DNA of 64,000 bases. Origin: Arenibacter sp. F26102 (lineage in GTDB: Bacteria > Bacteroidota > Bacteroidia > Flavobacteriales > Flavobacteriaceae). The translations under genes were made by a program, and so were the position numbers. The DNA lies in assembly GCF_023015865.1 (NCBI RefSeq), contig NZ_JALKBC010000012.1:99108-163107 (forward strand), written 5' to 3'. The first letter of the stretch is position 1, and the number at the start of each line of letters is the position of its first letter. Positions 9,314-18,746 of the stretch are shown here, one piece after another. Under the pieces are notes generated by a model that searched no databases, had not been told where the DNA came from, and saw nothing but the letters and a program-made list of their open reading frames with translations.

Positions 9314-10234
9314 CTAATCTCTATGAGCTTTTGCTATTTGAATAAATTTATCTACGATTTTATCTTTGTCTGCAATAGGAAACAGGATAATATGAAAATT
9401 AATTTTCTCGTATAAATGTACGTCTGTACATTTTTGAATTTGTTTTTTAAAATATTGTGTTGCTCTGTCTTTGTGATAATCAATCATCCCTTGTTTATAT
9501 TCTGCTGTTAAATCTGTTCCTGCTTTTGTTTGTTCGCATTCGTATAAAAGCAAAATTGGAATATTTAAAATTGGTTTTATTTTATCAATTGATACATCTT
9601 GTGAAAGACTTGCTTTTATTTTAGCTTTTAAATCATCTGAAATCTCGTCAAAATCGTTGATGTCGCTTAAATTGGTAATTATGCTATTCTCTTTTTTGAT
9701 TTTCTCCAAACTAATAGAGTCTTTCACAGAAGCTACAATTGTGTCCAAACGAGCATTTTCGATACTGTTATAAAATTTAGACTCTCCAAACCATAGTGAA
9801 AATGAATCTTTTGATTCTACCACAATGTGAACACTATCAGAGCCTTTGGCTTCATCTTTTGTGTTTTGTTTGTAAAAGATTTTAGGTACAATTGGAAGAG
9901 CAGAATAGTGGTCTTTCATTATTCCATAAAGAACGATTTCTGCGATTTCACTACCTCTACCAATTGCATCTACAGACTCTATTAGTCTTAATTTTTTTGC
10001 AGATTCAGAAAGAATTGAACCTGCACCATCATTCAACAAGGCTTGTCTTTCGCTATGGCTTAAAGCAGTTTCTTTAATGTTATTCCAAACATATTTTTGA
10101 AACTTTTCATATCTCCATTCTCCATCTTCAAAGTCGTTAATAATTCCAAGAACCGATTTGTTGTCAGTCGGACTTAAAGTGTCGTCTAACTTAACGTCAT
10201 CAAATATGTTATTTACGATAATTTCAAATTTCAT
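9314..10234 (-). CDS. hamA: Hachiman system nuclease HamA (DUF1837)
   Basis: 306 residues matching DUF1837/HamA along the length. The nuclease core is visible: G-R-G-S-E96-I-A-E99 helix, then D133-S-V-H-I, then G-E151-S-K153-F-Y, which is the PD-(D/E)xK arrangement. HamA is the effector that degrades DNA once released by HamB. The core residues are intact, so the protein should be active. It is the promoter-proximal gene of the operon; hamB follows 2 bases later. The start is the ATG at 10234; no Shine-Dalgarno is seen, as is usual in Bacteroidota. Confidence 0.93.
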   Translation of the reverse strand: MKFEIIVNNIFDDVKLDDTLSPTDNKSVLGIINDFEDGEWRYEKFQKYVWNNIKETALSHSERQALLNDGAGSILSESAKKLRLIESVDAIGRGSEIAEIVLYGIMKDHYSALPIVPKIFYKQNTKDEAKGSDSVHIVVESKDSFSLWFGESKFYNSIENARLDTIVASVKDSISLEKIKKENSIITNLSDINDFDEISDDLKAKIKASLSQDVSIDKIKPILNIPILLLYECEQTKAGTDLTAEYKQGMIDYHKDRATQYFKKQIQKCTDVHLYEKINFHIILFPIADKDKIVDKFIQIAKAHRD

Positions 10235-10252
10235 TCTCGGTTTTTTTTAATG

Positions 10253-10263
10253 ACGCCCAACAA
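10253..10263. repeat. Second arm of the inverted repeat flanking Hachiman
   Basis: ACGCCCAACAA here is the exact reverse complement of 7206-7216 at the hamB 3' end. It sits 19 bases upstream of the hamA start codon. Confidence 0.5.
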
Positions 10264-10332
10264 TTGGATATCATCATTGATGATATACTACTTATAGCAA
10301 ACTATAAAGCAACTAGACCGCACCTAGATACC

Positions 10333-10470
10333 TATTAGTGTCCTATAATTCCTATTATTCCAATAAAATTTTCTGTGTTGGGCAGCGGGGGGAGTACTAC
10401 AACCAGGAGTTTGTTTCTAACCTTCTAAGTTAGCAAATATTGGTTTTGGAATCCGCTTAATCGTTGAAGT
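10333..10470. repeat. Dispersed intergenic element, copy A
   Basis: The spacer 10235-10592 has no gene. It carries the first of three copies of an element whose best conserved blocks are CTATAATTC, GGGAGTAC..ACAACCA, TTCTAAG.TA and AAATATTGGTTTTGG. Other copies are at 21490-21600 and 30371-30508. It could be a decayed non-autonomous transposon or a structured RNA; no terminal inverted repeats were obvious. The hamA promoter must also lie in this spacer. Confidence 0.6.
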
Positions 10471-10592
10471 CCTAATATATCCGTTGAATGGTATTTCTTG
10501 GTGTTCCTGGGGGAGGGGTTGGTACGGGTAACAAAAATCCAATCTTTGGGGTGTATTGATAGCCCTGCACTGTTTAACGGGACGTTAAAGTT

Positions 10593-11735
10593 TCACCGGT
10601 TATAAGCATTCAAACGTTCCATGATAGTAGCATCATCTATTTGTAGTCCAATTAAAAAGTCGTAGGCCTTTTTTGAAATAAATTTGTTCTTGTTTTCTAG
10701 AATTCTTACCACAGATCTACACGTTTCAAGGTCGTTTACGCCATGTTTTGAATACAGTTTTAACAGGTCATCCAATTGCTGTCCATTTAATTGATGCAAC
10801 AAATCTCTAGACGCATTTACAACCTCTAAACTCAGTTCAGGAGCCTGTCCCAACTTTTTCAGCAATTCCTTCTGGATACTGTGATTGACATTGGCATACA
10901 TGGAAAATAAATGCTCTTGCAAATCGGTAGCTTTTAAATGAACAGGTTCTACAGCTTGAATAGCGCTATATGCCAAATAAAAATCATCGGAAGAAACAAT
11001 TTCCAAAAGAGACGTCTCTAGATCTGGTGTCAGTTCTGTTGCACTGCCAATTCTATTCAAAGCCCACAGCTTATCACTGTTATCCGGACTTTGTAAAATA
11101 CGATTTATCAATAGGGGTGTCAACTGTTTTTCTGTGAGTTCTGAAACTAAATCCATCGTTGGACCATTTATTACATTCCATAATTTATACGTGGTATAGG
11201 CGGCCCCCTTTACTACCATGTCTGCTACACCTTTTGAAGTGGCTCCGGAAACAGCATCAGCAGTTCCTTGCTCCTTATTGGGTTGCTCTACCAGTTTTTC
11301 AAAAGATACCACATCTAAGGGCATTGATGAATCTGCCAATAATTGGTGTAATCGTTGGTATTCACTTTTAGAAAATGGTTCGTGGTCATATTTACTCAAA
11401 AACTCCCCTTTTAGCAATTCAAACCCTAAATACCTGCCCGTAATATTCCAGTAAACCACAATGTTCAACAACCTACATTCTTGGTCCATACACACTTCAC
11501 CTGTTACTTTTTTATAGTAATGCAGCGGTAGGTCATCCTTTGTCTTGCGTAAAAAAATAGTTTCATTGGTTACTGTGTCCTTATAAGTCTCAACAATTAA
11601 TGGTTCGTCAGCAGCACTACTTTCAATGGTAGCCACTTCCCAATATTTTATGGATTCTTTTTCTTGTAAAAAAGAGGTTAACACCATCCCTAATAAACCA
11701 ATAATTGCCACGGTAAAAAAACGGAACTTGATCAT
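10593..11735 (-). CDS. Exported protein with FMN-attachment-like motif and HEAT-like helical C-terminus
   Basis: 380 residues with an N-terminal hydrophobic export signal (about 4-23). The middle part has a Cys pair C82-x4-C87, a conserved-looking block around D-H-E-P-F (117-121), and D160-A-V-S-G-A-T166. The last motif is the sequence type at which ApbE links FMN to a Thr in FMN_bind domains (RnfG, NqrC). Residues 190-380 are short paired helices of HEAT-like spacing. The gene starts 11 bases after the FAD oxidoreductase and is surely in its operon, suggesting a flavin-based electron-transfer pair in the envelope. No apbE gene is visible in the window. The FMN role is inferred from one motif; no named family was recognised. 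Confidence 0.65.
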   Translation of the reverse strand: MIKFRFFTVAIIGLLGMVLTSFLQEKESIKYWEVATIESSAADEPLIVETYKDTVTNETIFLRKTKDDLPLHYYKKVTGEVCMDQECRLLNIVVYWNITGRYLGFELLKGEFLSKYDHEPFSKSEYQRLHQLLADSSMPLDVVSFEKLVEQPNKEQGTADAVSGATSKGVADMVVKGAAYTTYKLWNVINGPTMDLVSELTEKQLTPLLINRILQSPDNSDKLWALNRIGSATELTPDLETSLLEIVSSDDFYLAYSAIQAVEPVHLKATDLQEHLFSMYANVNHSIQKELLKKLGQAPELSLEVVNASRDLLHQLNGQQLDDLLKLYSKHGVNDLETCRSVVRILENKNKFISKKAYDFLIGLQIDDATIMERLNAYNR

Positions 11736-11746
11736 GCGGTAATTCT

Positions 11747-13102
11747 CTATTTTTGAGCGGGAACAATGGCTCCATGTTTTTTCAACAGTTCCTTAATTTC
11801 ATTGATATCCACTTGTTCAGGAGAAACACCTTGCTTGCTGGCCAATACCGCAGCTACTGCTGCTGCTTGTCCCATACCCATACAGGATGCCTGAACGCGG
11901 AGTGCAGAATTAGCCAATCTATCACTACTCACACAACGACCCGCTACCAGAAAATTCCGGCTTTGTTTCGGAATTAATGATCGTAACGGAATACACGCTA
12001 CCACATCAGGTTTTAAAAATTCTTGATAAATAGATTTTCCTTCCCTATGCAGATCGATCGGATAAAAAGAATGTGAAATAGCATCGTCAAACACCTTTCC
12101 AGAGGTATAATCATCCTTGTTCATTTTATACAAACCGTCTATTCGATAGGTTTCTCGAACGGCAGTTTCCGTTTTTAAATCCACCAGTTTCAAATTCTCA
12201 CACCCCGGAAAAGTCTTTAGCGTTCTTACCAATTTTAGCAAGGTATTTCTTCCTTCATTATTGGCCTTGGTATGTACGTCGGATGTAGTGGAATCTGCAC
12301 CCGGTACATATACATAACTATAGGGAACATAGGTGTGCTCCCGACTTTCCCTTTTTGAATTTTCGAGCATGTTTTGTCTCAATACGCGGTGGTATTTTTC
12401 TGGAATCTTGGTTAAATCAAGTGAATCATAGTTATAGCCTCCCAATCTAAAGATCAGGGAGCCAGGTTGTGTATCTTTTTCTCTTAGCACATCATAACCG
12501 GCCATCGATGCAATCAATGCATTTCCAGTACAATCAATTATTTGATTGCAGACGATGGTTGTTTTTGTTCCTTTTCCAACGGATTCAACGATCCATTTTC
12601 CCTTTTTAAATTCAATTTGTGTTGGAGATTCATAATAACGAATATCCACACCAGCCTCTAGGCATTTCTCTTCGGCCAATAAAGTATATAATGACACATT
12701 TATCGTTACTTGATGTTTCCAATGGCTATCTGGAACCTTAGAGAAATTGGGCAATTTATCTCCATTCAACTCCACACAATCCATCACTAATTCCCAACCT
12801 ATACCGCCAATAATTTGTTTGCCCCAAGCATGGAATATCCCCGGAAAGGCAACGCCGCCTGTAGTGGTAGTTCCTCCCAACTGACTCCCACTTTCAATCA
12901 AGATCGTTTGTGCTCCGGCTCTGCCAGCCTGAATAGCGGCAATAGTACCAGCCGTACCACCACCTACTACCAATATCTCTGTAGTTATACTTTCTTCTTT
13001 TACTTTATATGGCGCTACGAGCGATTCTCCCTTTGCAAAGGATGGTGTTACCATTCCAAGAGAGACTGCTCCCATGGATTTTAACATTGATCTTCTTTTC
13101 AT
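11747..13102 (-). CDS. Tat-exported FAD-dependent oxidoreductase (FAD_oxidored family)
   Basis: About 451 residues. The start is taken at the ATG at 13102 because the protein then begins with a Tat-like leader, M-K-R-R-S-M-L-K followed by a hydrophobic stretch. An upstream in-frame ATG at 13129 adds nine unlikely residues. A dinucleotide-binding loop V-V-G-G-G-T-A-G occurs near residue 46, followed by E-S-G-S-Q-L-G-G-T, typical of the family PF12831. Such enzymes are frequent in sugar-degradation loci of Bacteroidota and Planctomycetes, with mostly unknown substrates. The next gene, 11 bases on, carries the FMN-attachment-like motif. Substrate not assignable. Confidence 0.8.
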   Translation of the reverse strand: MKRRSMLKSMGAVSLGMVTPSFAKGESLVAPYKVKEESITTEILVVGGGTAGTIAAIQAGRAGAQTILIESGSQLGGTTTTGGVAFPGIFHAWGKQIIGGIGWELVMDCVELNGDKLPNFSKVPDSHWKHQVTINVSLYTLLAEEKCLEAGVDIRYYESPTQIEFKKGKWIVESVGKGTKTTIVCNQIIDCTGNALIASMAGYDVLREKDTQPGSLIFRLGGYNYDSLDLTKIPEKYHRVLRQNMLENSKRESREHTYVPYSYVYVPGADSTTSDVHTKANNEGRNTLLKLVRTLKTFPGCENLKLVDLKTETAVRETYRIDGLYKMNKDDYTSGKVFDDAISHSFYPIDLHREGKSIYQEFLKPDVVACIPLRSLIPKQSRNFLVAGRCVSSDRLANSALRVQASCMGMGQAAAVAAVLASKQGVSPEQVDINEIKELLKKHGAIVPAQK

Positions 13103-13320
13103 GTAATTGATTGTTTGACGATAACACAAATGTAAATAATGACAATCTAATAACTAATCCGCAATATCATGCACTAGATATTTTTTTCTTTTGAGTATTT
13201 GTATGTGCAGATGATTCAGGACGGGTTATAATTAACCGTAACTGCCGGCCGGTAGGTAAGCCCTAATTTTATATCTTGTTACCAAGATGTTATTCGCTAC
13301 TATATAGTGTTATTGTCTTA

Positions 13321-14652
13321 TTATAATTCAGTTTCAAATTCTTTCATCATGTTCGTTAATTCCTCAACAACCTCAGGAAATTGATCTACCACATTATTTT
13401 TTTCACCTATGTCCGCATCAAGATTATATAGAGAAACAGGAAAAACACCACTTTCCTCTAAATCCCACCCTCTGGATTTTTCAATATGAAGTTTCCATTT
13501 CCCCATTCTAACAGCTTCCATTTCACCGTTTCTGGCATAAAAATAAAACGGCCGTTCTGGTAATTTGGTAGTTTCAGGATGTAAAAGATAATCGCTAATA
13601 TCCAAGCCATCCAATTTTAAATCATTGGGAACCTTTGAACCAGAAATTTTTGCAAGTGTTGGATATAAATCCATTGTGGTAGTAAAATCACTACTAACCA
13701 CTCCTTTAGGAATTTTTCCTGGCCAAGCCACTATTGCCGGTACGCGCTGACCTCCGTCCCATGTTTCAGCTTTTTTGCCTCTCAGTGGTTTTGCAGAACC
13801 AATCCTTGGTCCATTGTCAGAGGTGAAAATAAAAATAGTATTATCATAGATTTTTTGTTCTTTCAGCGTTTTTACGATCTCTCCTACACTCCAATCCAAT
13901 TCCATAATAACATCGCCATATAATCCTTTTTCACTTTTACCTATAAAAGCAGGAGAAGCGTGTAGTGGTGTATGTGGCATATTTTGGGCAACATACATGA
14001 AAAATGGTTTCTCACCTCTATTTCTTATTTGATCAATGGCCTCTTCAGTATATCTTTTGGTTAGATAGTCTTGGTCAGGACCGCTTTCTATCAATGTTTT
14101 GTTTCTATAAAATGGAAGGGGAGGGGATTGAAAATCAATCTCCTTATAATAGTAATTATCCATGTCATTGGAATAGGGCACACCATAAAACATATCAAAA
14201 CCCTGATTATTTGGCATAAACTCCTCTTTATGACCCAAATGCCATTTCCCGATAATGGAAGTTGTATAACCATTGTCCCTTAGTAATTCTGCCATCGTAT
14301 ATTCGTTCAATGAAAGCCCACCTTCTGAAAAGGGGAAAAGAACCGCTTCGTGAAGATTGTATCTTTTAGGATAGCGACCTGTTAAAAGACCGGCCCTAGA
14401 AGGCGTACAAACTGTTGCTGGAACATAAAAATTTGTAAAACGAATACCTTCAGAAGCTAAACGATCAATATGAGGAGTCTCAAAACCTTCTACACCATAG
14501 CACCCCACATCTGCGTATCCTTGATCATCGGTAAAGAAAATGATAATATTGGGTCTGTTTTTTGAACTGTCATTACTAGGCTGACATGCTGTAATACCAA
14601 AAATTATAAGTACTACCAATTTTGATATAAATGGTTTAATCTTAATGTGCAT
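13321..14652 (-). CDS. Sulfatase, arylsulfatase type (S1), lipoprotein
   Basis: 443 residues with a lipoprotein leader ending I-T-A-C23. The signature C82-T-P-S-R86 is present; C82 is the cysteine that becomes formylglycine in type I sulfatases, so a separate anaerobic or FGE-type maturase is needed (none in the window). Metal ligands D42-D43 near the N-terminus and S-D-N-G-P later are also present. It probably removes sulfate esters from marine polysaccharides at the cell surface or in the periplasm. Subfamily and substrate cannot be assigned by eye. It lies 36 bases downstream of the SnoaL-like lipoprotein, so the two form an operon. Confidence 0.92.
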   Translation of the reverse strand: MHIKIKPFISKLVVLIIFGITACQPSNDSSKNRPNIIIFFTDDQGYADVGCYGVEGFETPHIDRLASEGIRFTNFYVPATVCTPSRAGLLTGRYPKRYNLHEAVLFPFSEGGLSLNEYTMAELLRDNGYTTSIIGKWHLGHKEEFMPNNQGFDMFYGVPYSNDMDNYYYKEIDFQSPPLPFYRNKTLIESGPDQDYLTKRYTEEAIDQIRNRGEKPFFMYVAQNMPHTPLHASPAFIGKSEKGLYGDVIMELDWSVGEIVKTLKEQKIYDNTIFIFTSDNGPRIGSAKPLRGKKAETWDGGQRVPAIVAWPGKIPKGVVSSDFTTTMDLYPTLAKISGSKVPNDLKLDGLDISDYLLHPETTKLPERPFYFYARNGEMEAVRMGKWKLHIEKSRGWDLEESGVFPVSLYNLDADIGEKNNVVDQFPEVVEELTNMMKEFETEL

Positions 14653-14688
14653 TGCAATCTTCTTTTTATTAATTGTTGGCAGCAGTTA

Positions 14689-15624
14689 TTATTTATCCGT
14701 TCCAAATTCAAGTTGTCGCTTGTATTCTTTTTCATCAAAATAGCCTTTTGATTCTTGGATTAATCCATCATCATTTAATGTCCATTCTTCAAATCCACTA
14801 ATTTTAACTTTCTTTCCTGTTCCATTTGGTACGTCATTTGTTCCGGTCAGTGTCCAATAGAATCGTTTTTTGTCAGATTTAGTGACTAGACTATCCATTG
14901 AAACAATCATATCAGGAAAAGCGTCCATAAATCCTTTAGCAACATTTGTAATGGCATTTCTACCAACGGCAGGTTCTCCGTCATTCACTTGTAATGAACC
15001 GTCTTCAGCATAAAACATAGCAACAAAATCAGGTCGGTTACTACCCCAGACTTGGGCATAGTTGCGTGCACAGAGATTTAAATCGAATTCTCTTTCTTCT
15101 TCGGGAATCCGCTGAGCGGTCCATGAAATACTTAACAGTTTCCATTGGTCGCTGTCTTTCATCATTATAGCATGATTGACCTCATTGCTAGTGGCAACAC
15201 CGAATTTTGAAATGACGGTAGGAATTATTACTGAGGCCAATCGATCTTCGGTTATATTTATCTTATACGAATTGGCGGATTCTAAAATAGGCTTTGGATC
15301 TTTCATATCTCGGATGGTTTGCAAATACGAGTCAATAGTCATCTCTTTATGCTGCCATTGTCCATCGTCCGGATACGTATATGCGATAATGCCCTGGTCG
15401 AAACTCAGGTCATCCAATTCTTGAGCATCCCGGTTTCCAACTGCAGCCAAGATCCTTTCCAATATAGCTTTTATTTCTTTTTCAGATTGACTTGATGTGC
15501 TTTCTATTTGGTCTGAAGTAGTGTTTTCTGAAAGTTCTTCTGAGCTTTGTTTAGATTTACAACTCACAATCAGCAAGGCTAGTAGCAAAATTGATAAAAT
15601 TTGATTTCTTGAAGTTTTATTCAT
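14689..15624 (-). CDS. Lipoprotein with two SnoaL/NTF2-like domains
   Basis: 311 residues. The leader ends L-I-V-S-C22, a lipobox. Two NTF2-like repeats follow (about 45-165 and 180-300), each with the usual pattern of helix, 'F-x-x-x-F-Y-A-E-D-G' and long strands. Such proteins are small-molecule binders or enzymes of unknown specificity that often accompany sugar-degradation genes. The gene precedes the sulfatase in the same direction. No catalytic role is proposed. Confidence 0.75.
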   Translation of the reverse strand: MNKTSRNQILSILLLALLIVSCKSKQSSEELSENTTSDQIESTSSQSEKEIKAILERILAAVGNRDAQELDDLSFDQGIIAYTYPDDGQWQHKEMTIDSYLQTIRDMKDPKPILESANSYKINITEDRLASVIIPTVISKFGVATSNEVNHAIMMKDSDQWKLLSISWTAQRIPEEEREFDLNLCARNYAQVWGSNRPDFVAMFYAEDGSLQVNDGEPAVGRNAITNVAKGFMDAFPDMIVSMDSLVTKSDKKRFYWTLTGTNDVPNGTGKKVKISGFEEWTLNDDGLIQESKGYFDEKEYKRQLEFGTDK

Positions 15625-16129
15625 AATCAGTTTCTTTTAATTGCTGCCAACGGTCTTTATAAACTCCCGTTTTAATGGCGATTATTGTTTGTTGGTTATT
15701 GTTTTTATATCTACTTATTTTCATTAAAGGATTACTTTAAAGCACTATGAAGCACCTTATAAAACGCTGTAACCTGATAAGAAGCTAGCTGTTTTGGCTG
15801 GGTCCAAGCAAGTTTGATTGTTTGGCAAAACCAATGCAAACGCAACTACAGGTACTTCCAAATATTCTATCTATAGTAAAAGTAAACCAATAAATATTAA
15901 ATGGTTCAATGAGAAAACAAACTCCATCCGAGCCGTCTAAATATTTTATTTCGATAACTTATTGGTCATCAACTTGTTCACTATAAATTATTATATTTGG
16001 TTAATAGCAGACTTACAAAGAAATGGCATATACCAATAAGTTGAACCAAAGTTATATCTATTCTGGCCTTAAACTATCCAGAAAGATTGGGTCTGGAATA
16101 ACAATGACATACTTAACGAAACATAACCT
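15625..16129. other. Divergent spacer
   Basis: Upstream region of the minus-strand SnoaL-sulfatase operon. No gene, repeat or clear hairpin was seen up to about 16,130, where the susD relic starts. Fragments from 16,060 on may be further decayed susD sequence. Confidence 0.5.
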
Positions 16130-16379
16130 GAACGATTGAGGAATTTGGCTTTTGAGAGGTTGCGCGTATTTGATATTAATCGTTGGAAAATCGGTTATGT
16201 AAAAATCAGGTTGGACCAAGAAAATTTACTATAAAGATGCTGTTTCCGGTGAATGGAAGCTGTTGGACTATGGAGTGGTTGCTAATTTCAATTAAAACAG
16301 GGATTATTGCTGGTCTGTTCCCAAGGACAAAATGAATATTAATACTGTAATTACCCAGAATCCGGGCTATGTAAATTAA
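16130..16379 (+). pseudogene. susD/ragB relic (C-terminal part only)
   Basis: Translated on the plus strand, 16130-16230 reads R-N-L-A-F-E-R-L-R-V-F-D-I-N-R-W, the hallmark of SusD C-terminal regions. After a stop and frame changes, the last 20 codons read I-T-Q-N-P-G-Y-V-N-stop, the typical SusD ending. The 5' three quarters of the gene, and any susC, are missing. It ends 5 bases before the Gfo/Idh gene, so this block was probably once a full polysaccharide locus. Confidence 0.75.
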
Positions 16380-16384
16380 AGATT

Positions 16385-17692
16385 ATGACTAAAAAAGGTA
16401 TTGTTTCATTAGAAGGCTCTGACCGAAGGTCCTTCATAAAAAAAGCGGGGGCAGCTACACTTTTTAGTGCAGCGACCCTAAACGCTGGTTTTGCAAATCC
16501 ATTCCTTACACAGAATAAAGTATTGAAGGTTGGCTTGATAGGTTGTGGTGGTAGAGGTACGGGTGCGGCGGTACAGGCACTAAGTGCAGACCCTGATACG
16601 GTTTTGCATGCTATGGCCGATATTTTTGAGGATAGGCTGAGCAATTCTTTGGAATTGTTGAAGAAAGAACATGGGCAACGAGCAGATGTGAAAAAAGAAA
16701 TGCAATTTGTTGGTTTTGATGCTTATCAAAAATTAATTGATTCCGGAGTGGATGTAGTGCTTTTGGCCGAGCCCCCGGGATTTAGGCCAAAACACTTTAG
16801 CGCGGCCATAGACGCTGGTAAACATGTCTTCTATGAAAAACCCGTTGCCGTGGACGCGCCTGGGGTACGTAAAGTCTTGGAGGCTGCAAAAAGAGCCAAA
16901 GAAAAGAACCTTTCTATAGTTTCTGGCCTCTGTTTTAGATATGATTTACCGAAACAGGCCCTCTTTGGAAAAGTATTGGGTGGAGATATAGGGGAAATAA
17001 AATCTATTTCCTCAGTTAGAAACGGGGGTGAACTTTGGCATAAAGAACGTCAATCGGATTGGAACGATATGCAATATAAAATGCGCAACTGGTATTATTA
17101 CAATTGGTTGAGCGGGGATTTTATTGTAGAAATGTTCGTCCATAGTACGGACATGATTTCCTGGGCCATGGGAGAACGAATGCCATTGAGTGCAACCGGG
17201 GTAGGTGGAAGACAGTGGCGTACGGATAAAAAGTACGGCAATATTTATGACCACTTTGCAGTGGAATTTGATTACGGGGGTGGTTTAAAAGGAAATGTTT
17301 CCACAAGGCAACTTAATGGAGGGTCGTCCAGAAACTCTGTAGAAGTCGCAGGTACATTGGGAAATGCATTTTATCAGGGAAATAGGCACGAGATTTGGGG
17401 CAAAAATGAATGGAAATATGAGGGGGAAACAAACGATATGTACCAAAGTGAGCACGACGGATTGTTTAAATCCATTCGTATGGGCAGCGCTATAAATGAT
17501 GGGGAAATGGCCGCCAATAGTACCTTGATGGCTATAATAGCTAGAGATGCGGCTTATTCCGGACAAACGATCAGTTGGGAAGAGGCCATGAACTCCAACG
17601 TATCCCTTGGTCCCGAGAACGATGAGTACAGTTGGGATTTAAAATATGATGGTCCAGGAATAGCGGTTCCGGGAATCACCACAATGATTTAA
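16385..17692 (+). CDS. Tat-exported Gfo/Idh/MocA family oxidoreductase
   Basis: 435 residues. The leader D-R-R-S-F-I-K-K followed by a small-residue hydrophobic stretch is a Tat-type signal (R14-R15). The Rossmann loop is G-L-I-G-C-G-G-R-G-T-G near residue 52. E-K-P, the family's catalytic-lysine motif, is near 155. Exported members of this family keep their NAD(P) bound and act on sugars. Together with the DUF1080 gene 142 bases downstream, this fits 3-keto-glycoside chemistry: oxidise a glycoside at C3, then cleave it. Sugar specificity unknown. Confidence 0.87.
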   Translation: MTKKGIVSLEGSDRRSFIKKAGAATLFSAATLNAGFANPFLTQNKVLKVGLIGCGGRGTGAAVQALSADPDTVLHAMADIFEDRLSNSLELLKKEHGQRADVKKEMQFVGFDAYQKLIDSGVDVVLLAEPPGFRPKHFSAAIDAGKHVFYEKPVAVDAPGVRKVLEAAKRAKEKNLSIVSGLCFRYDLPKQALFGKVLGGDIGEIKSISSVRNGGELWHKERQSDWNDMQYKMRNWYYYNWLSGDFIVEMFVHSTDMISWAMGERMPLSATGVGGRQWRTDKKYGNIYDHFAVEFDYGGGLKGNVSTRQLNGGSSRNSVEVAGTLGNAFYQGNRHEIWGKNEWKYEGETNDMYQSEHDGLFKSIRMGSAINDGEMAANSTLMAIIARDAAYSGQTISWEEAMNSNVSLGPENDEYSWDLKYDGPGIAVPGITTMI

Positions 17693-17834
17693 TTATAGAT
17701 TTAGCAATTTAGAGGTGAAGAGTACTCAAAATTGCTATTTTTATGGGAATACTTTATTCTGCTGTAACTAAAACTACGTCCGGTAATCTGTTAAACAGCT
17801 ATTTTATTTTGATAAATAATTTAACCTTAAAAAC

Positions 17835-18614
17835 ATGAAGAAAATTTCGATTAAGAGAAAATCTGCCCTTTTATCGGTATTGATAATTGTAATGATTGCT
17901 TTCCAGGCCGAGGCCCAGAATGAAGCATTTGAATTTGAATTTGGAGAGGAGGATACCTTGGAGAATTTGATTTCAGGGAAGTCGGGAGAAGAATCTACCA
18001 TTAAATGGATCAATGTGAATACCGTTAAAGAGGGGTGGACCGTGGGTGCAGATGGGGTATTGGTAAACTTGGGCCATCCAATTGGGGTAGTAAGATCGGA
18101 GAAACAATATGAAAACTTTATTCTTCATGTAGAATGGCGACATATGGAAGCAGGGGGCAATTCTGGAATATTTGCATGGAGCGGTGCCGATCCAAAGGGA
18201 AATTCCCCATTGCCGGACGGTGTTGAAATCCAGATGTTGGAATTGGACTGGGTAAACATAAATGCAAAAGATGGTGTTCAGCAGCCCATAGCCTATGTCC
18301 ATGGGGAAGTTTGGGGTGTAGGGGGAGTGGTGACCCTACCAGATAATCCAAGGGGGGAAAGAAGTAAGTCCGTAGAGAATAGATGTAAGGGAAAGGGAGA
18401 ATGGAATACCTATGACGTAGTATGTGTAGATGGAGTCATTAAACTTTCTGTTAACGGTAAATTTGTAAATGGTATTTCTAAATCCACTCAGAAGAAAGGT
18501 TATTTCTGTCTCGAATCTGAAGGTGCGGAGATTCATTTCAGGAATTTAAAAGTAATAGAGTTGCCGCCAGGGGTAACTACTGCTGAGCAGATAGCTCCTT
18601 TGCTTAATAAATAG
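17835..18614 (+). CDS. DUF1080 (3-keto-disaccharide hydrolase-like) secreted protein
   Basis: 259 residues with a signal peptide (about 1-27, ending A-E-A-Q). It has the concanavalin-like fold signature of DUF1080: G-G-N-S-G-I-F then [11 protein letters not shown], and near the end F-V-N-G-I-S-K with F-R-N-L-K-V-I-E-L. Characterised members hydrolyse 3-keto-glycosides. Its place right after a Gfo/Idh oxidoreductase supports the same role. A second, decayed DUF1080 gene lies at 59955-60333. Confidence 0.87.
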   Translation: MKKISIKRKSALLSVLIIVMIAFQAEAQNEAFEFEFGEEDTLENLISGKSGEESTIKWINVNTVKEGWTVGADGVLVNLGHPIGVVRSEKQYENFILHVEWRHMEAGGNSGIFAWSGADPKGNSPLPDGVEIQMLELDWVNINAKDGVQQPIAYVHGEVWGVGGVVTLPDNPRGERSKSVENRCKGKGEWNTYDVVCVDGVIKLSVNGKFVNGISKSTQKKGYFCLESEGAEIHFRNLKVIELPPGVTTAEQIAPLLNK

Positions 18615-18746
18615 TTGGGAATCCTATGGATGAGTAACAACAAGTCCGATTATAAAAGGTGAGGTTTTCCGTTGTTTCCAAAGCATAATCAGTTTCAACC
18701 CTTAGAATTCATTGCATAAAAAAATATAACCAACCAACTCACCTCC

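Noticed and set aside
5816..10263. Integron attC sites
   Set aside because: The spacers share cores and inverted arms, but R'/R'' and L'/L'' boxes with an extrahelical base pattern could not be traced by eye and no integron integrase is present; kept only as an unexplained repeat family.
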